The notes beneath the pieces are model-generated. The model did not search any database, was not told the origin of the DNA, and saw nothing but the letters and a program-made list of their open reading frames with translations. From Deltaproteobacteria bacterium (GTDB lineage Bacteria > Desulfobacterota > Desulfarculia > Adiutricales > JAFDHD01): a DNA stretch of 44,644 nucleotides. Position 1 is the stretch's first letter, and the number at the start of each line of letters is the position of its first letter. The stretch lies in NCBI GenBank assembly GCA_019308995.1, contig JAFDHD010000033.1, forward strand, positions 1-44,644, read 5' to 3'. The translations under genes were made by a program, and so were the position numbers. This document shows positions 27,800 through 37,128 of this stretch, in pieces.

Positions 27800-29819
27800 A
27801 TGGAGCAGAAGCCGAAAATAAAACTGACTATTGATGAAAAAGAGGTTGTGGTTGAAGAAGGCGCAACCATTTTGGATGCCGCCCGGCAAAACGATATTTA
27901 TATCCCGACCCTGTGTCACCACCCTGCCCTCTCCAATTGGGGAGGATGCCGTTTATGCGTGGTCGAGGTGGATGGCAACCCCAGGCTGGCGGCTAGTTGC
28001 GTTATGCCTGTCCGGGAAGGGATGGAGGTGGTTACTACCAACGAGAGAATCATCGAGGCGCGGCGAATCATTCTGGAGTTTCTTTTTTCCGAAAGGAACC
28101 ATTTCTGCATGATTTGCGCGCAGAGCGGAGACTGTGAGCTTCAGAGCCTGGCCTATGAACTGCAGATGGACCACCTGACTGTGCCTCAGTCATTCGAAGA
28201 ATTCCCGCTGGATATAACAAACGAGTATATGGTCATTGACCATAATCGTTGTGTTCTCTGCGGCAGGTGTGTTCGCGCCTGTCATGAGATTGCAGGCGCA
28301 TATGTGCTCAATTTCCACAATCGGGGACCGGAAACTATGATCGGTTTTGACTTCAACGATAGCAGAGAGGAGTCAACCTGCCTAAATTGTGGGATCTGTA
28401 TGCAGGTGTGTCCTACCGGCGCCATATATAACCGTTATCGGTCCCACTATGCCGTGAAGGGCCATAAAAAGGAGGATTGGCAAACGATCGAATCCTTCTG
28501 CCCGCAGTGCGGCCTAATGTGCCCCACAATCTTAACGGTCCAGGACAACAACATCGTCAAGATAGAAGGGAAACTCCAAGAGAATCAATCACGACCGGAT
28601 CGTGGACAACTCTGCTATATGGGCCGCTTCGAGCCCCTGAAAAATAACGGCGCCCGGCTCGTCAAGCCATTGGTCCGGGAAAGCGATGGAGATTGGGTCG
28701 AGGAAACATGGGACACCGCCCTGGTGTTCCAATGAGGAGCTGATGCTCTTCAGAGACCTCATGACCAACGGCTGGAGCGCCGGTTACATGGATACCCTGG
28801 ACGGCTCTCATTTCAGGACTATTTCCGGTGCCTGGAGGATCATGGAAAATCATTTCAGCGAGGCCTCATGGAAGTTGATCCCTGACTGTGACTGCCTTAT
28901 TGTCGTCAGTGCAGATCCATACCAGAGCCAGCCCATCATCTCATCACTCATACGGAAGTCTGTCCTGGAAACTGGCACGAAATTAATCGTGATCGGCCAG
29001 GAGAATCCCTTGCAGCTTTGGAGTTCTTTCCATTTTCCTGTCAAAAACGGGGATGAGGTTCAATTAATTAAAGCTCTCTGGGCAGAGGCGATCAGCTCCA
29101 TTAAACCTCCACCGCACATTAAAAACTGGAAAGTTGCTTCCAAGGAGGCCGAGGGGGTTGACATTTCTAAGTTAATCAAAAAGATTGGCCTGAGCGAAAA
29201 GATGAAAGAAGCCTTCCGTGAAGCGGCTACAATATTCGCCAGATCAATCAACCCCATGTTCATCGCAGGAGCAGGGCTGACCGGTCAGGAAGAGCCTTAT
29301 GGTCTGAGGGAGTTAATGAAACTGGCCGAATTAAAGGATCTGTTGCCCGGCGACACCTTGAGGCTGATTATCCTGAAACCGAATGGAAACAGCACCGGCG
29401 CATGGATTCTGAAGCTGTCCTCCGACAATATAATAAGCAACCACAATAAACTAAAAGGCGGGCTTATTCTCCTGGGAGGGGAAGATACTTCAAAGATCCA
29501 GGTTTTAGACAGGTTGAATGGACTGGATTTTCTTGCAGTTCTGAGCCCGTATTTCCCAGAGGCTCTGGCCGATAAAGCCGATGTCCTCATCCCCAAACCG
29601 TTATGGATGGAAGAAAACGGGTCATACACCTCCCTGGATGGCCTGGCCGTCCGCCTGAAGAAAAGGGCGCTTCATCCGCCAGAAGGTGTCAAAGAAACCT
29701 GGCGGACGATGATAGAACTGGCTAACCGAACCAAGTTTCGTCCCAGCTACGCGACCTGGAATGAACTGGTTGAGCAAGCACTTGATGAGATGAAGCTTCT
29801 GGTCGTGAACAGGACTTAA
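27800..29819 (+). pseudogene. HoxU/NuoG-type Fe-S subunit, split by an out-of-frame deletion
   Basis: The first frame (27800-28735) carries the HoxU/NuoG N-terminal modules: plant-type [2Fe-2S] (TLCHHP, GGCRLC), the His-Cys3 motif (HFCMICAQSGDCELQ), two [4Fe-4S] sites (CVLCGRCVRAC, CLNCGICMQVC) and the Fe-S entry of a molybdopterin-type domain (CPQCGLMC). It ends at WDTAL followed by a stop. The molybdopterin-type domain resumes in another frame at SNEELMLF and runs to 29819. Homologues have roughly 30 residues between these points, so an out-of-frame deletion near 28720-28730 is inferred. The N-terminal part is complete as a HoxU-like protein and could work alone. The downstream part could be re-initiated at ATG 28743 after GAGGAG. 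A sequencing or assembly error is the alternative. Confidence 0.8.
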
Positions 29820-29874
29820 AATGTACGGGAGCTCGGACAAGATGCCTGCTTCTATGAGAATTGGAGGCAAATAA

Positions 29875-30417
29875 ATGGGAAAGCCTAAAGTTGCCACAGT
29901 CTGGCTGGAAGGATGTTCAGGATGCCATATGTCCTTTCTGGACTTAGACGAGGGCCTGCTGGATATCCTCAACTCGGTCGTTCTGACAACAACCCCGATT
30001 ACCGATTTCAAGGATTTTGACTTTGAGGAGGTGGACCTGGGGATTGTCGAGGGCGCCATCGGGAATACGGAGCAGGAAGAGATCGTCAAAGAGCTTCGCC
30101 AGAAATGCAAGATTCTTATGGCATGGGGAGATTGTGCGGTCTTTGGAGGGATTAACGTTTTGCGCAACTGGATACCGAAGGAGGAGGTCCTAAGACGCGG
30201 TTTCCTGGAGACGGAAAGTACCGTGGACGGCGTAATCCCCGACGATGAAGAACTGCCAGCTCTTCTGGATAAGGTCCTTCCGGTCAATGCAGTCGTGCCT
30301 GTGGATGCATACGTGCCAGGCTGCCCGCCTTCTCCGGAGGCTATCGCCTTTGCACTTAAGGAAATCCTGGAAGGGAGGATCCCCATTCTTCCAGCTGATA
30401 TGATTCACTTCGACTGA
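29875..30417 (+). CDS. hoxY: [NiFe] hydrogenase small subunit, HoxY-type
   Basis: A 180-residue small subunit holding only the proximal [4Fe-4S] cluster, with ligands Cys14 and Cys17 (EGCSGC), Cys87 (GDCA) and Cys150 (VPGCPP). It has no twin-arginine signal and no medial or distal cluster domain, which matches cytoplasmic group 3 hydrogenases of the HoxY type. It lies 55 bases after the Fe-S subunit gene and 12 bases before the large subunit gene. It passes electrons between the Ni-Fe site and the diaphorase module. Confidence 0.93.
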   Translation: MGKPKVATVWLEGCSGCHMSFLDLDEGLLDILNSVVLTTTPITDFKDFDFEEVDLGIVEGAIGNTEQEEIVKELRQKCKILMAWGDCAVFGGINVLRNWIPKEEVLRRGFLETESTVDGVIPDDEELPALLDKVLPVNAVVPVDAYVPGCPPSPEAIAFALKEILEGRIPILPADMIHFD

Positions 30418-30429
30418 GGAGGTCGAGAA

Positions 30430-31860
30430 ATGGCTGCGACTCGAAAGATAACCATTAACCCTGTAACGCGTGTGGAAGGGCATGGAAAGGTCACGATCCA
30501 TCTGGATGAGAACGGTGAAGTGACAGACGCTCGTTTTCATATAACACAATTCCGAGGGTTCGAACGATTCTGCCAGGGACGATCCTTTGAGGAGATGCCG
30601 ATTATTACTCAGAGGATCTGCGGGATATGTCCGGTCAGTCATCAATTGGCTTCGGCCAAGGCCTGCGATGCTATTTTAGGGGTTGAGATTCCAGAAACAG
30701 CACGGTCCCTTAGGGAGCTGGAACATATGGGCCAGTTTATCCAGTCCCATGCGCTCCACTTCTTCTACCTAGCAAGCCCGGACCTCCTTCTCGGCTGGGA
30801 CGCTGATCCAGCCAGGCGGAATGTGGTCGGAGTGGTGGGTGAATTTCCAGAGATAGCGAAACAGGGCATCTATCTTAGGAAGTTCGGGCAGGAAATAATC
30901 AAGGCCTTGGGCGGTAAAAGAATACATCCGTCCTTTGCGGTGCCTGGAGGCGTCACGAGCGCCCTGGCGGAAGAAGACCGTGATCGTTTGTTAGGCGGAT
31001 TTGAAAAGGCCCATGAAGCATGCCGCACCGGCCTGGATTTCATGAAGGGCCTGGTTAAAAATAATTCTGATGAAATGAGGAGATTTGCTAACTTTTCATC
31101 CAATTATATGGGCCTGGTGGATTCAAAAGGCCGGCTCAACCTCTATGATGGAAAACTCAGGATAATAGACGGCGAAAAAACGCTTGTGGCCGAGTTCGAT
31201 CCAGCCAACTACCTGGAGTATCTGGGCGAGAGAGTCATGCCATGGTCTTACATGAAATTCCCTTACTTTAAACCTGCCGGGTGGCCTGACGGGTATTACC
31301 GGGTTGGACCTCTGGCCAGGATTAACGTTGCAGACGGCTTGAGCACGCCTTTAGCCCAGGAGGAATTTGAAAGATATGAACAGATAGCCCTGTCCGGGCT
31401 CATGGGCGCTTCACTTTTGTACCACTACACCAGACTGATGGAAATCCTGTATGCCCTGGAACGGGCTGAGGAACTGCTTACGGACAAAAATATCACGAGC
31501 ACGGACATTCGCTTCACTGCCGACCCTTCGCGTGAGGAAGGCGTGGGGGTTATTGAAGCGCCGAGGGGCGTTCTCATCCATCATTACATGGTGGACGGGT
31601 ATGGGCGCATTACCAAGGCAAACCTTATTGTGGCTACCTGTCATAACAACATGGCCATGAACCGCTCCATCCAGCTTGTCGCCAGGGAATACATCAACAA
31701 CGGCCAGGTGAAGGAAGGCATACTGAATCGAGTCGAAGGCGCGATACGGTGCTATGATCCCTGCCTTTCATGTGCGACTCATGCCCTCGGTCAGATGCCT
31801 CTAAAAGTTCAGGTTTACAGCTCTAACGGCGAACTTTTAACAGAATTACAACGAGATTGA
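30430..31860 (+). CDS. hoxH: [NiFe] hydrogenase large subunit, HoxH-type
   Basis: A 476-residue catalytic subunit. Ni-Fe ligands are Cys64 and Cys67 (RICGICPVSH) and Cys445 and Cys448 (DPCLSCATH). The conserved RVEGHG segment is at 14-19. The 25-residue tail after His451 is the peptide removed by a dedicated protease, which the next gene supplies. The L1 and L2 motifs match the cytoplasmic bidirectional NAD-linked (group 3d-like) type rather than membrane-bound uptake enzymes. AGGAGG precedes the ATG. It catalyses reversible H2 oxidation. All metal ligands are present, so this subunit looks functional although the HoxU/NuoG gene upstream is broken. Confidence 0.95.
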   Translation: MAATRKITINPVTRVEGHGKVTIHLDENGEVTDARFHITQFRGFERFCQGRSFEEMPIITQRICGICPVSHQLASAKACDAILGVEIPETARSLRELEHMGQFIQSHALHFFYLASPDLLLGWDADPARRNVVGVVGEFPEIAKQGIYLRKFGQEIIKALGGKRIHPSFAVPGGVTSALAEEDRDRLLGGFEKAHEACRTGLDFMKGLVKNNSDEMRRFANFSSNYMGLVDSKGRLNLYDGKLRIIDGEKTLVAEFDPANYLEYLGERVMPWSYMKFPYFKPAGWPDGYYRVGPLARINVADGLSTPLAQEEFERYEQIALSGLMGASLLYHYTRLMEILYALERAEELLTDKNITSTDIRFTADPSREEGVGVIEAPRGVLIHHYMVDGYGRITKANLIVATCHNNMAMNRSIQLVAREYINNGQVKEGILNRVEGAIRCYDPCLSCATHALGQMPLKVQVYSSNGELLTELQRD

Positions 31861-32360
31861 GAGGAAACATTTTTGGGGTCAAAGCATTTTCTATCTGGGT
31901 GATAGGCTATGGGAATCCCCAGCGTAGGGATGACGGACTGGGCCCGTATGTGGCCAGCAGATTAAAAGAAGCTCTTAAAGAGAAAGATGAAGTCCTCTTT
32001 CATAAGCTTCACCAGCTTGAACCTGATCTGGCCGAGGATTTACGGGAAGCTTCACTAATTATCTTTGTAGATGCCACCATCAAAAAAGTGAAAGGAGGAT
32101 GGCAATGGGAAAGGGTGGAGCCGGAACCTGGCAGGCCTTACCCCCCGACGCATTATATCAAACCGTCATTTCTCCTGGGCATGATCGAGTCGCTTTATCA
32201 TCAATGTCCGCGGGCCTGGTTGATCTCCATCCAGGGCGATGACTTTAGCTTTGGAGAAGGGTTGTCCCTGGAGGCTGAGAAAAGGGCTTGCCAGGCCATA
32301 ACCGGGATAGTCAATTTTATTGAAACCGAAATTTTTCTCTTGACCTCAAAGTCAAAATAG
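31857..32360 (+). CDS. hoxW: Hydrogenase maturation protease, HoxW/HyaD family
   Basis: A 167-residue endopeptidase that removes the C-terminal extension of HoxH after nickel insertion. Family motifs are IGYGNPQRRDDGLGPYV near the start, with the metal-binding Asp, and a second acidic ligand in IIFVDATI. The TTG start lies in a TTGA overlap with the hoxH stop, so translation is coupled; no better ATG is available before the conserved GNP motif. Confidence 0.88.
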   Translation: MRGNIFGVKAFSIWVIGYGNPQRRDDGLGPYVASRLKEALKEKDEVLFHKLHQLEPDLAEDLREASLIIFVDATIKKVKGGWQWERVEPEPGRPYPPTHYIKPSFLLGMIESLYHQCPRAWLISIQGDDFSFGEGLSLEAEKRACQAITGIVNFIETEIFLLTSKSK

Positions 32361-32459
32361 TGAAGCTGTAATTGAGGAATCCAGCATCTAACCGGGAAAA
32401 TAAGCAATTGCCTGGACCGAGATTTTATTAATGTTTGCCATAAAATCAGGGAGGATCAA

Positions 32460-32858
32460 ATGGAGGCTGCTGCAGATATACTTATAATCGAGGATGATAA
32501 AGACCTGGTCAATTCTCTGCGCATCATCCTGGAAGATAAAAAGTATAATGTCAGGGCCGGCTATAATGGGAAGGAAGGATTTGGTGAGATTGAAAAAAAG
32601 ACCCCGGACCTCATTCTGCTGGACGTTATGATGGCAACCGACACCGAAGGGTTTGACCTGGCTTATAAACTCAGGAATAATCCTAAGTACAAAGATATCC
32701 CAATTATCATGATCACCAGCTTCGTCCAGAAAATGGCTGAAATAGGGCCGGAAAAATTCCAGCACATATTGGGAGAAAGCTGGCCGGTTTCACATATCCT
32801 GGAAAAACCGATCGAGCCGGAGAAACTGCTTTCTGTGATAAAGGACTTCCTCCAGTAA
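32460..32858 (+). CDS. Stand-alone response-regulator receiver protein
   Basis: A 132-residue receiver with no output domain. The acidic pair is IIEDD (10-13), the phospho-acceptor is Asp55 (LILLDVMM) and the conserved Lys is in LEKPIEP. A stretch before the lysine (EKFQHILGESWPVSHI) is longer than in typical receivers. AGGGAGGATCAA precedes the ATG. It lies 100 bases after hoxW and 65 bases before a histidine kinase gene, so it is the kinase's probable partner. With no DNA-binding domain, it must act through protein contacts. Confidence 0.87.
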   Translation: MEAAADILIIEDDKDLVNSLRIILEDKKYNVRAGYNGKEGFGEIEKKTPDLILLDVMMATDTEGFDLAYKLRNNPKYKDIPIIMITSFVQKMAEIGPEKFQHILGESWPVSHILEKPIEPEKLLSVIKDFLQ

Positions 32859-32923
32859 GCAGATAAAAAAATATAAGCCGGCCCCGGGCCGTTTTTAAGG
32901 CCGCTTTTTAAAGGGAGCCCCTG

Positions 32924-34780
32924 ATGAAACTGGGGTATGTATTGCTCAGGGAGCAGCTATTCTTTCGCCAGGAGCTGAAAGAGAGAGTCTTCTGGTTCAT
33001 CAAGCTGAGATGGCTGGCCGTGGCAGCGACTCTGGCTGGAAGCTGGATCGCTTATCTCCTGGGTCTGAGCTTACCGATCTTCCCGTTGACTATCATTTCT
33101 TTCTTTGTTCTCCTGTATAATGTCGTGTTCCTATCTGTCGGAAGAAGACTGGATATGTCCGCACCTCACGATGTTAAGCCCTTCACCGTATTCGCCCACA
33201 CCCAGATATCGCTTGATTTATTCGCGCTTTTTTTGATGATCTATTTCACTGGCGGGATCACCAGCCCCTTATTGATCTTCACCATTTTTCACATAATCCT
33301 GGCCGGCATCCTGCTCACCCCTGTTGCTTGCTATTTATATGCAGCCGTGGTTCTCGCGGTTTCAGGTGGCCTGATGCTGGCCCAACACACAGAGCTGCTG
33401 CCTTTGCAACCGATTCTGTTCAACAAAAGCCTCTTATTCTTATTCTTGTATGGCCGTGGTCTTCCTGGTTTGTTAATCATTTTTATAGCCTTTGCCACCG
33501 CTATTTTAATTTCGGCCTTTCTCATTACCTCCATAAAGCAAACCCTGAGGACCAAGGGGCGGGAACTCCTCCAGGTCTCCCATGAACTGGACTCCAGCAA
33601 TGTAAAGCTGACCGCCCTTTATGAGATGGTCAAGGAGATTGGGCTGAAATCCGACCTCCAGGAACTCATGGATGCGGCCACCCGCCATGCAACCAGGGTC
33701 ATGGGCGTCAAAGGGTGTTCCATCAAGCTCCTGGATGAGCGGAAAAGATATCTCAAATTTGGTTCGACCTTTGGTCTGAGCGAGGACTATCTGTCCAAGG
33801 GGACCATTGACATTAAAAAAAGCCCGATCAATTACAAGATCCTCCAGGGCTCCCCTTACATCATCGGCCATATTGATGAGAGGGATTACTTCCAGTATCC
33901 CGAGGACATCCGGAAGGAAGGCATCGCTTCGATGCTCTGCCTCCCCTTACGGGTAGAAAAAATGATCTTCGGGATATTCTGTGTCTATTGCACGGAGTTG
34001 TATCGCTTTGCTAACAACGATGTAGAATTTTTTTCACTCCTGACCGAGTTGACGGCCCTGGCCATGGAAAACCTTAAGGGTGAACTAACTAAATCCTGGT
34101 TTATGATAAAGGCCGCGCACCAGATGCGCTCTCCCCTCAACGCCGTCTATAGTATGCTTAAATTGATCCATAATAAATACGTCGGGCCGGTTGAGGAAAA
34201 ACAGGAAGAAATACTGGAACGGTGTGAAAAAAGGATAGAGCTCCTTGGACATCTCATTAACGATCTGCTGAAACTTGGGGAAAAACGCGCCGAGGCTGCC
34301 GGAACAGAGCTTTATCTGGTGGATTTTATAGAGGTCATGAACAACCTGTTTCCGGTTTTTCAGGATCAGGCTCTGGGCAAAGAACTGATCCTGGAATTTG
34401 ATACTCAGGATCCCATCCCGAAAATAATGGCTGATGATGGACTCATGGATGACCTTATCACCAACCTCGTCTCAAATGCCATTAAATACACCCCGCAAAA
34501 AGGCAGAATACAAATCTCCCTTTCCAGAGAAGGTGATGAATGGGTTCGGTTCGAGGTCTCCGACACGGGTATCGGCATCTCTGAAGAGGAATTTCCCCGT
34601 CTGTTTACAGAATTTTTCCGGGGTGAGAATGCCAAGGCCCTGGTGGAGGAAGGAACAGGCTTAGGCCTTGTTATTGTCAGGGAAATACTGGACCAATTGG
34701 GAGGCACCATCCACGTGCAAAGCGAGGTCGGTCAGGGTTCCCGCTTCACCTGCCTCTTCCCCGTCGCCCCAAATCAATAA
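32924..34780 (+). CDS. Membrane histidine kinase with GAF domain
   Basis: A 618-residue kinase. The N-terminal 205 residues hold about six hydrophobic segments (about 28-48, 53-72, 95-110, 115-135, 138-153 and 180-203), a membrane sensor with little outside loop. A short coiled coil leads to a GAF domain (about 240-385), then HisKA with His399 (KAAHQMRSPLNA) and an ATPase domain with an N-box (LVSNAIKYTP), G1 (DTGIGI) and G2 (GTGLGL). Placed after the hydrogenase genes and the receiver gene, it may sense redox or H2-related status; that role is inferred from position only. It converges on hypE with only 19 bases between the stops, and I see no terminator hairpin there. Confidence 0.9.
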   Translation: MKLGYVLLREQLFFRQELKERVFWFIKLRWLAVAATLAGSWIAYLLGLSLPIFPLTIISFFVLLYNVVFLSVGRRLDMSAPHDVKPFTVFAHTQISLDLFALFLMIYFTGGITSPLLIFTIFHIILAGILLTPVACYLYAAVVLAVSGGLMLAQHTELLPLQPILFNKSLLFLFLYGRGLPGLLIIFIAFATAILISAFLITSIKQTLRTKGRELLQVSHELDSSNVKLTALYEMVKEIGLKSDLQELMDAATRHATRVMGVKGCSIKLLDERKRYLKFGSTFGLSEDYLSKGTIDIKKSPINYKILQGSPYIIGHIDERDYFQYPEDIRKEGIASMLCLPLRVEKMIFGIFCVYCTELYRFANNDVEFFSLLTELTALAMENLKGELTKSWFMIKAAHQMRSPLNAVYSMLKLIHNKYVGPVEEKQEEILERCEKRIELLGHLINDLLKLGEKRAEAAGTELYLVDFIEVMNNLFPVFQDQALGKELILEFDTQDPIPKIMADDGLMDDLITNLVSNAIKYTPQKGRIQISLSREGDEWVRFEVSDTGIGISEEEFPRLFTEFFRGENAKALVEEGTGLGLVIVREILDQLGGTIHVQSEVGQGSRFTCLFPVAPNQ

Positions 34781-34799
34781 TTTATTTCAAGCCTTGATA

Positions 34800-35804
34800 T
34801 CAGCATATCCGAGGCAGAAGCTCTCCGGTAAGCATATCAATAATTCTTGACGTTCCAAATCTGGTCGTCATGACGACCCGGCCGGGGTGCTCTGGCACGA
34901 TCTCGCCGATGACCTCCGACTGGGCGCCGTATTTGTGCCGCCGCATCCTGGCTAAAACCGCTTCGGTCTCTTCTGGAGAAATCACGGCCACCAGTTTTCC
35001 TTCATTGGCCAGGTAAAGAGGATCAAACCCCAGGAACTCACAACCTGCCTGGACCGCTTCGTTGACAGGGACCCTCGCTTCCTCGATCCTGATACCCACC
35101 TTGGATTTATCAGCCAGCTCATTGAGGGTGCTCGCGAGTCCGCCTCTGGTAGGGTCGCGGAGACATCTGATCTCCTTTGACACCTCAATCATCTCCGCCA
35201 CCAACCCATTTAAAGGGGCGCAATCGCTCTTAAGAGAGGTCTCAAAATTCAATCCTTCCCGCTGGCTCAGGATAGCCATGCCATGGTCCCCGATTGGTCC
35301 ACTCAGGATGATTTTATCGCCTAGCCTGGCATTGGAGCCGGAGATGTCCACGCCTTCAGGGACAAGCCCGATTCCGGCGGTGTTAATGAAGACCTTATCC
35401 GCATTCCCCCGGTTCACCACCTTGGTGTCGCCTGTAATTACCTTTATACCAGCCTCCTCTGCGGCTGTTTGAATCGAAACCATGATTCTATTGAGCTCAT
35501 CCATGAAAAACCCCTCTTCGATGATGAGGGAAAGGCTCAGGTACAGGGGAACGGCTCCGGACATGGATAGATCGTTCACGGTACCGCACACAGCCAGTTT
35601 GCCTATATCTCCTCCAGAAAAAAAGATAGGGTGCACCACATAACTGTCAGTGGTAAAGGCCACGCGGCCGAAAATTTCAAAGGTCGCAGAATCATCCAGC
35701 TTGCAAAGGAGGGGATTATTTAAAATGCTGACTAGGTGCTTCTCCACCAGGTCATGGCTCAACCTTCCACCGCTTCCATGCGCCAGGAGAATCTTATCTT
35801 TCAT
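34800..35804 (-). CDS. hypE: Hydrogenase maturation factor HypE
   Basis: A 334-residue PurM-like ATPase that dehydrates a carbamoyl group on its C-terminal cysteine to make the cyanide ligand of the Ni-Fe site. Visible features are HGSGGRLSHDLVE near the start, AVCGTVNDLSMSGA, GDTKVV, RDPTRGG and the invariant PRIC end with the acceptor Cys. I chose the ATG at 35804, which begins MKDKILLAHGSGG and overlaps hypD by 11 bases. A longer frame reaching 36233 exists, but its extra 140 residues are antisense-like sequence within hypD. Confidence 0.95.
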   Translation of the reverse strand: MKDKILLAHGSGGRLSHDLVEKHLVSILNNPLLCKLDDSATFEIFGRVAFTTDSYVVHPIFFSGGDIGKLAVCGTVNDLSMSGAVPLYLSLSLIIEEGFFMDELNRIMVSIQTAAEEAGIKVITGDTKVVNRGNADKVFINTAGIGLVPEGVDISGSNARLGDKIILSGPIGDHGMAILSQREGLNFETSLKSDCAPLNGLVAEMIEVSKEIRCLRDPTRGGLASTLNELADKSKVGIRIEEARVPVNEAVQAGCEFLGFDPLYLANEGKLVAVISPEETEAVLARMRRHKYGAQSEVIGEIVPEHPGRVVMTTRFGTSRIIDMLTGELLPRIC

Positions 35805-36891
35805 GGCTAGTCGCTCCATATTGGAAATAAGCCGCGCAGCTGCCTTCGGAAGAGACCATACAGGGTCCGACCGGGTGGTCCGGGAGACAGCCCTTGCCAA
35901 AAAGCTTGCAGTCAAGAGGCGTTTTAATCCCCCGAAGTATTTCCCCGCAGATGCAGCCCTCTGGATCGGAAACTGATCTTTGACTGATTTCAAAGGCTTC
36001 TTCCGCGTCAAAGGCGCGATATTCATCTTTGAGTCTGAGCCCGCTGTCAGCAACCTCGCCGAGACCCCTCCAGTTGGCGTTGCTAACCTCAAAAACGCTT
36101 TCCATAATCTTAAGCGCCTCTTTATTCCCCTCGGGCCTGACAGCCCGGGGATAGGCGTTCTCAACTTTTGGCTGACCGCTTTCGATTTGCTTAACCAGCA
36201 TCTCGATGCACTGGAGAATATCCAGCGGTTCAAAACCCGAAACTACACAGGCAATGCCATAATCCCTGGAGATAAACTCATAAGGACGGGACCCGATAAT
36301 AGTACTGACATGACCGGGGCAGATGATCCCGTCGAGCCTGACCTCCTTTGAATCCAGAAGGGCCTTCATCACCGGAGGGCAAAGCTTGTGAAGAGAAAGC
36401 ACATAGTAATTGCTCATTCCTCTCCTCTCAGCCTCAAGGATGGACGCAGCAATGGTCGGGGCAGTCGTCTCAAACCCAATGCCGATAAAGACTACGGACT
36501 TTTCAGGGTCTTTTTGCGCAATACCAAGAGCGTCTTGAACCGAATAAACCACGCGAACGTCTCCTCCTTCAGCCCTGACCTTTTCCAGACTGGTATCGCT
36601 TCCCGGAACCTTGAGCAGATCGCCAAAGGTGACGACGATAACCTCAGGCAGCCTGGCTAGGCCAATGGCTTTATTCAAATCGGCGGTCGCGGTGACGCAG
36701 ACCGGACAGCCCGGGCCTGAGAGCAGCTGCACCTGCGGCGGCACGAGCTGCCGGATGCCGTTTTTCATGATGGCCACGGTATGCCCGCCGCAGAATTCCA
36801 TAAGCCTCACCGGCCTGGTGGAGCGCTGGTGAATCCTGTCCGCCAGCCGCCTGACCATCTCCGGATTACGATATTGGTCCAGGAAATTCAT
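35794..36891 (-). CDS. hypD: Hydrogenase maturation factor HypD
   Basis: A 365-residue [4Fe-4S] protein that, with HypC, assembles the Fe(CN)2CO unit. The first motif is FCGGHTVAIMKNGI, followed by LSGPGCPVCVT. The C-terminal cluster ligands lie in GCICGEILRG, DCKLFGKGC and the following cysteines. Its ATG overlaps the hypC stop by one base (TAATG), so the two are translated together. Confidence 0.95.
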   Translation of the reverse strand: MNFLDQYRNPEMVRRLADRIHQRSTRPVRLMEFCGGHTVAIMKNGIRQLVPPQVQLLSGPGCPVCVTATADLNKAIGLARLPEVIVVTFGDLLKVPGSDTSLEKVRAEGGDVRVVYSVQDALGIAQKDPEKSVVFIGIGFETTAPTIAASILEAERRGMSNYYVLSLHKLCPPVMKALLDSKEVRLDGIICPGHVSTIIGSRPYEFISRDYGIACVVSGFEPLDILQCIEMLVKQIESGQPKVENAYPRAVRPEGNKEALKIMESVFEVSNANWRGLGEVADSGLRLKDEYRAFDAEEAFEISQRSVSDPEGCICGEILRGIKTPLDCKLFGKGCLPDHPVGPCMVSSEGSCAAYFQYGATSHER

Positions 36892-37109
36892 TACATGAAC
36901 TCTGCAAGCTCTGTGAGCTGTCTCAAAGATTCCCGGGCCTCATCCCCGGACATAACCGTGATGGCATAACCTGTATGAACCAAAACATAATCTCCTACTT
37001 TAACCTCCGGGGTGATGACAATACTGATCCTGCGGGTCACGCCGCCTGTCTCCACCTCAGCCTCCTGACCATCTATTTTTTTGACCAATGTTGGAACGGC
37101 CAGACACAT
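36891..37109 (-). CDS. hypC: Hydrogenase maturation chaperone HypC
   Basis: A 72-residue HypC/HupF family chaperone. The N-terminal MCLAVP carries the essential Cys2 that binds the iron unit. GDYVLVHTGYAI is the conserved central strand. It lies 19 bases after hypF. The length fits the family. Confidence 0.95.
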   Translation of the reverse strand: MCLAVPTLVKKIDGQEAEVETGGVTRRISIVITPEVKVGDYVLVHTGYAITVMSGDEARESLRQLTELAEFM

Positions 37110-37128
37110 GATTTGACCCCCTTGGCTT

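Noticed and set aside
35805-36233. 140-residue N-terminal extension of the hypE reading frame
   Set aside because: It lies wholly within hypD in another frame, has no family similarity, and HypE proteins start at the MKDKILLAHGSGG-type sequence.
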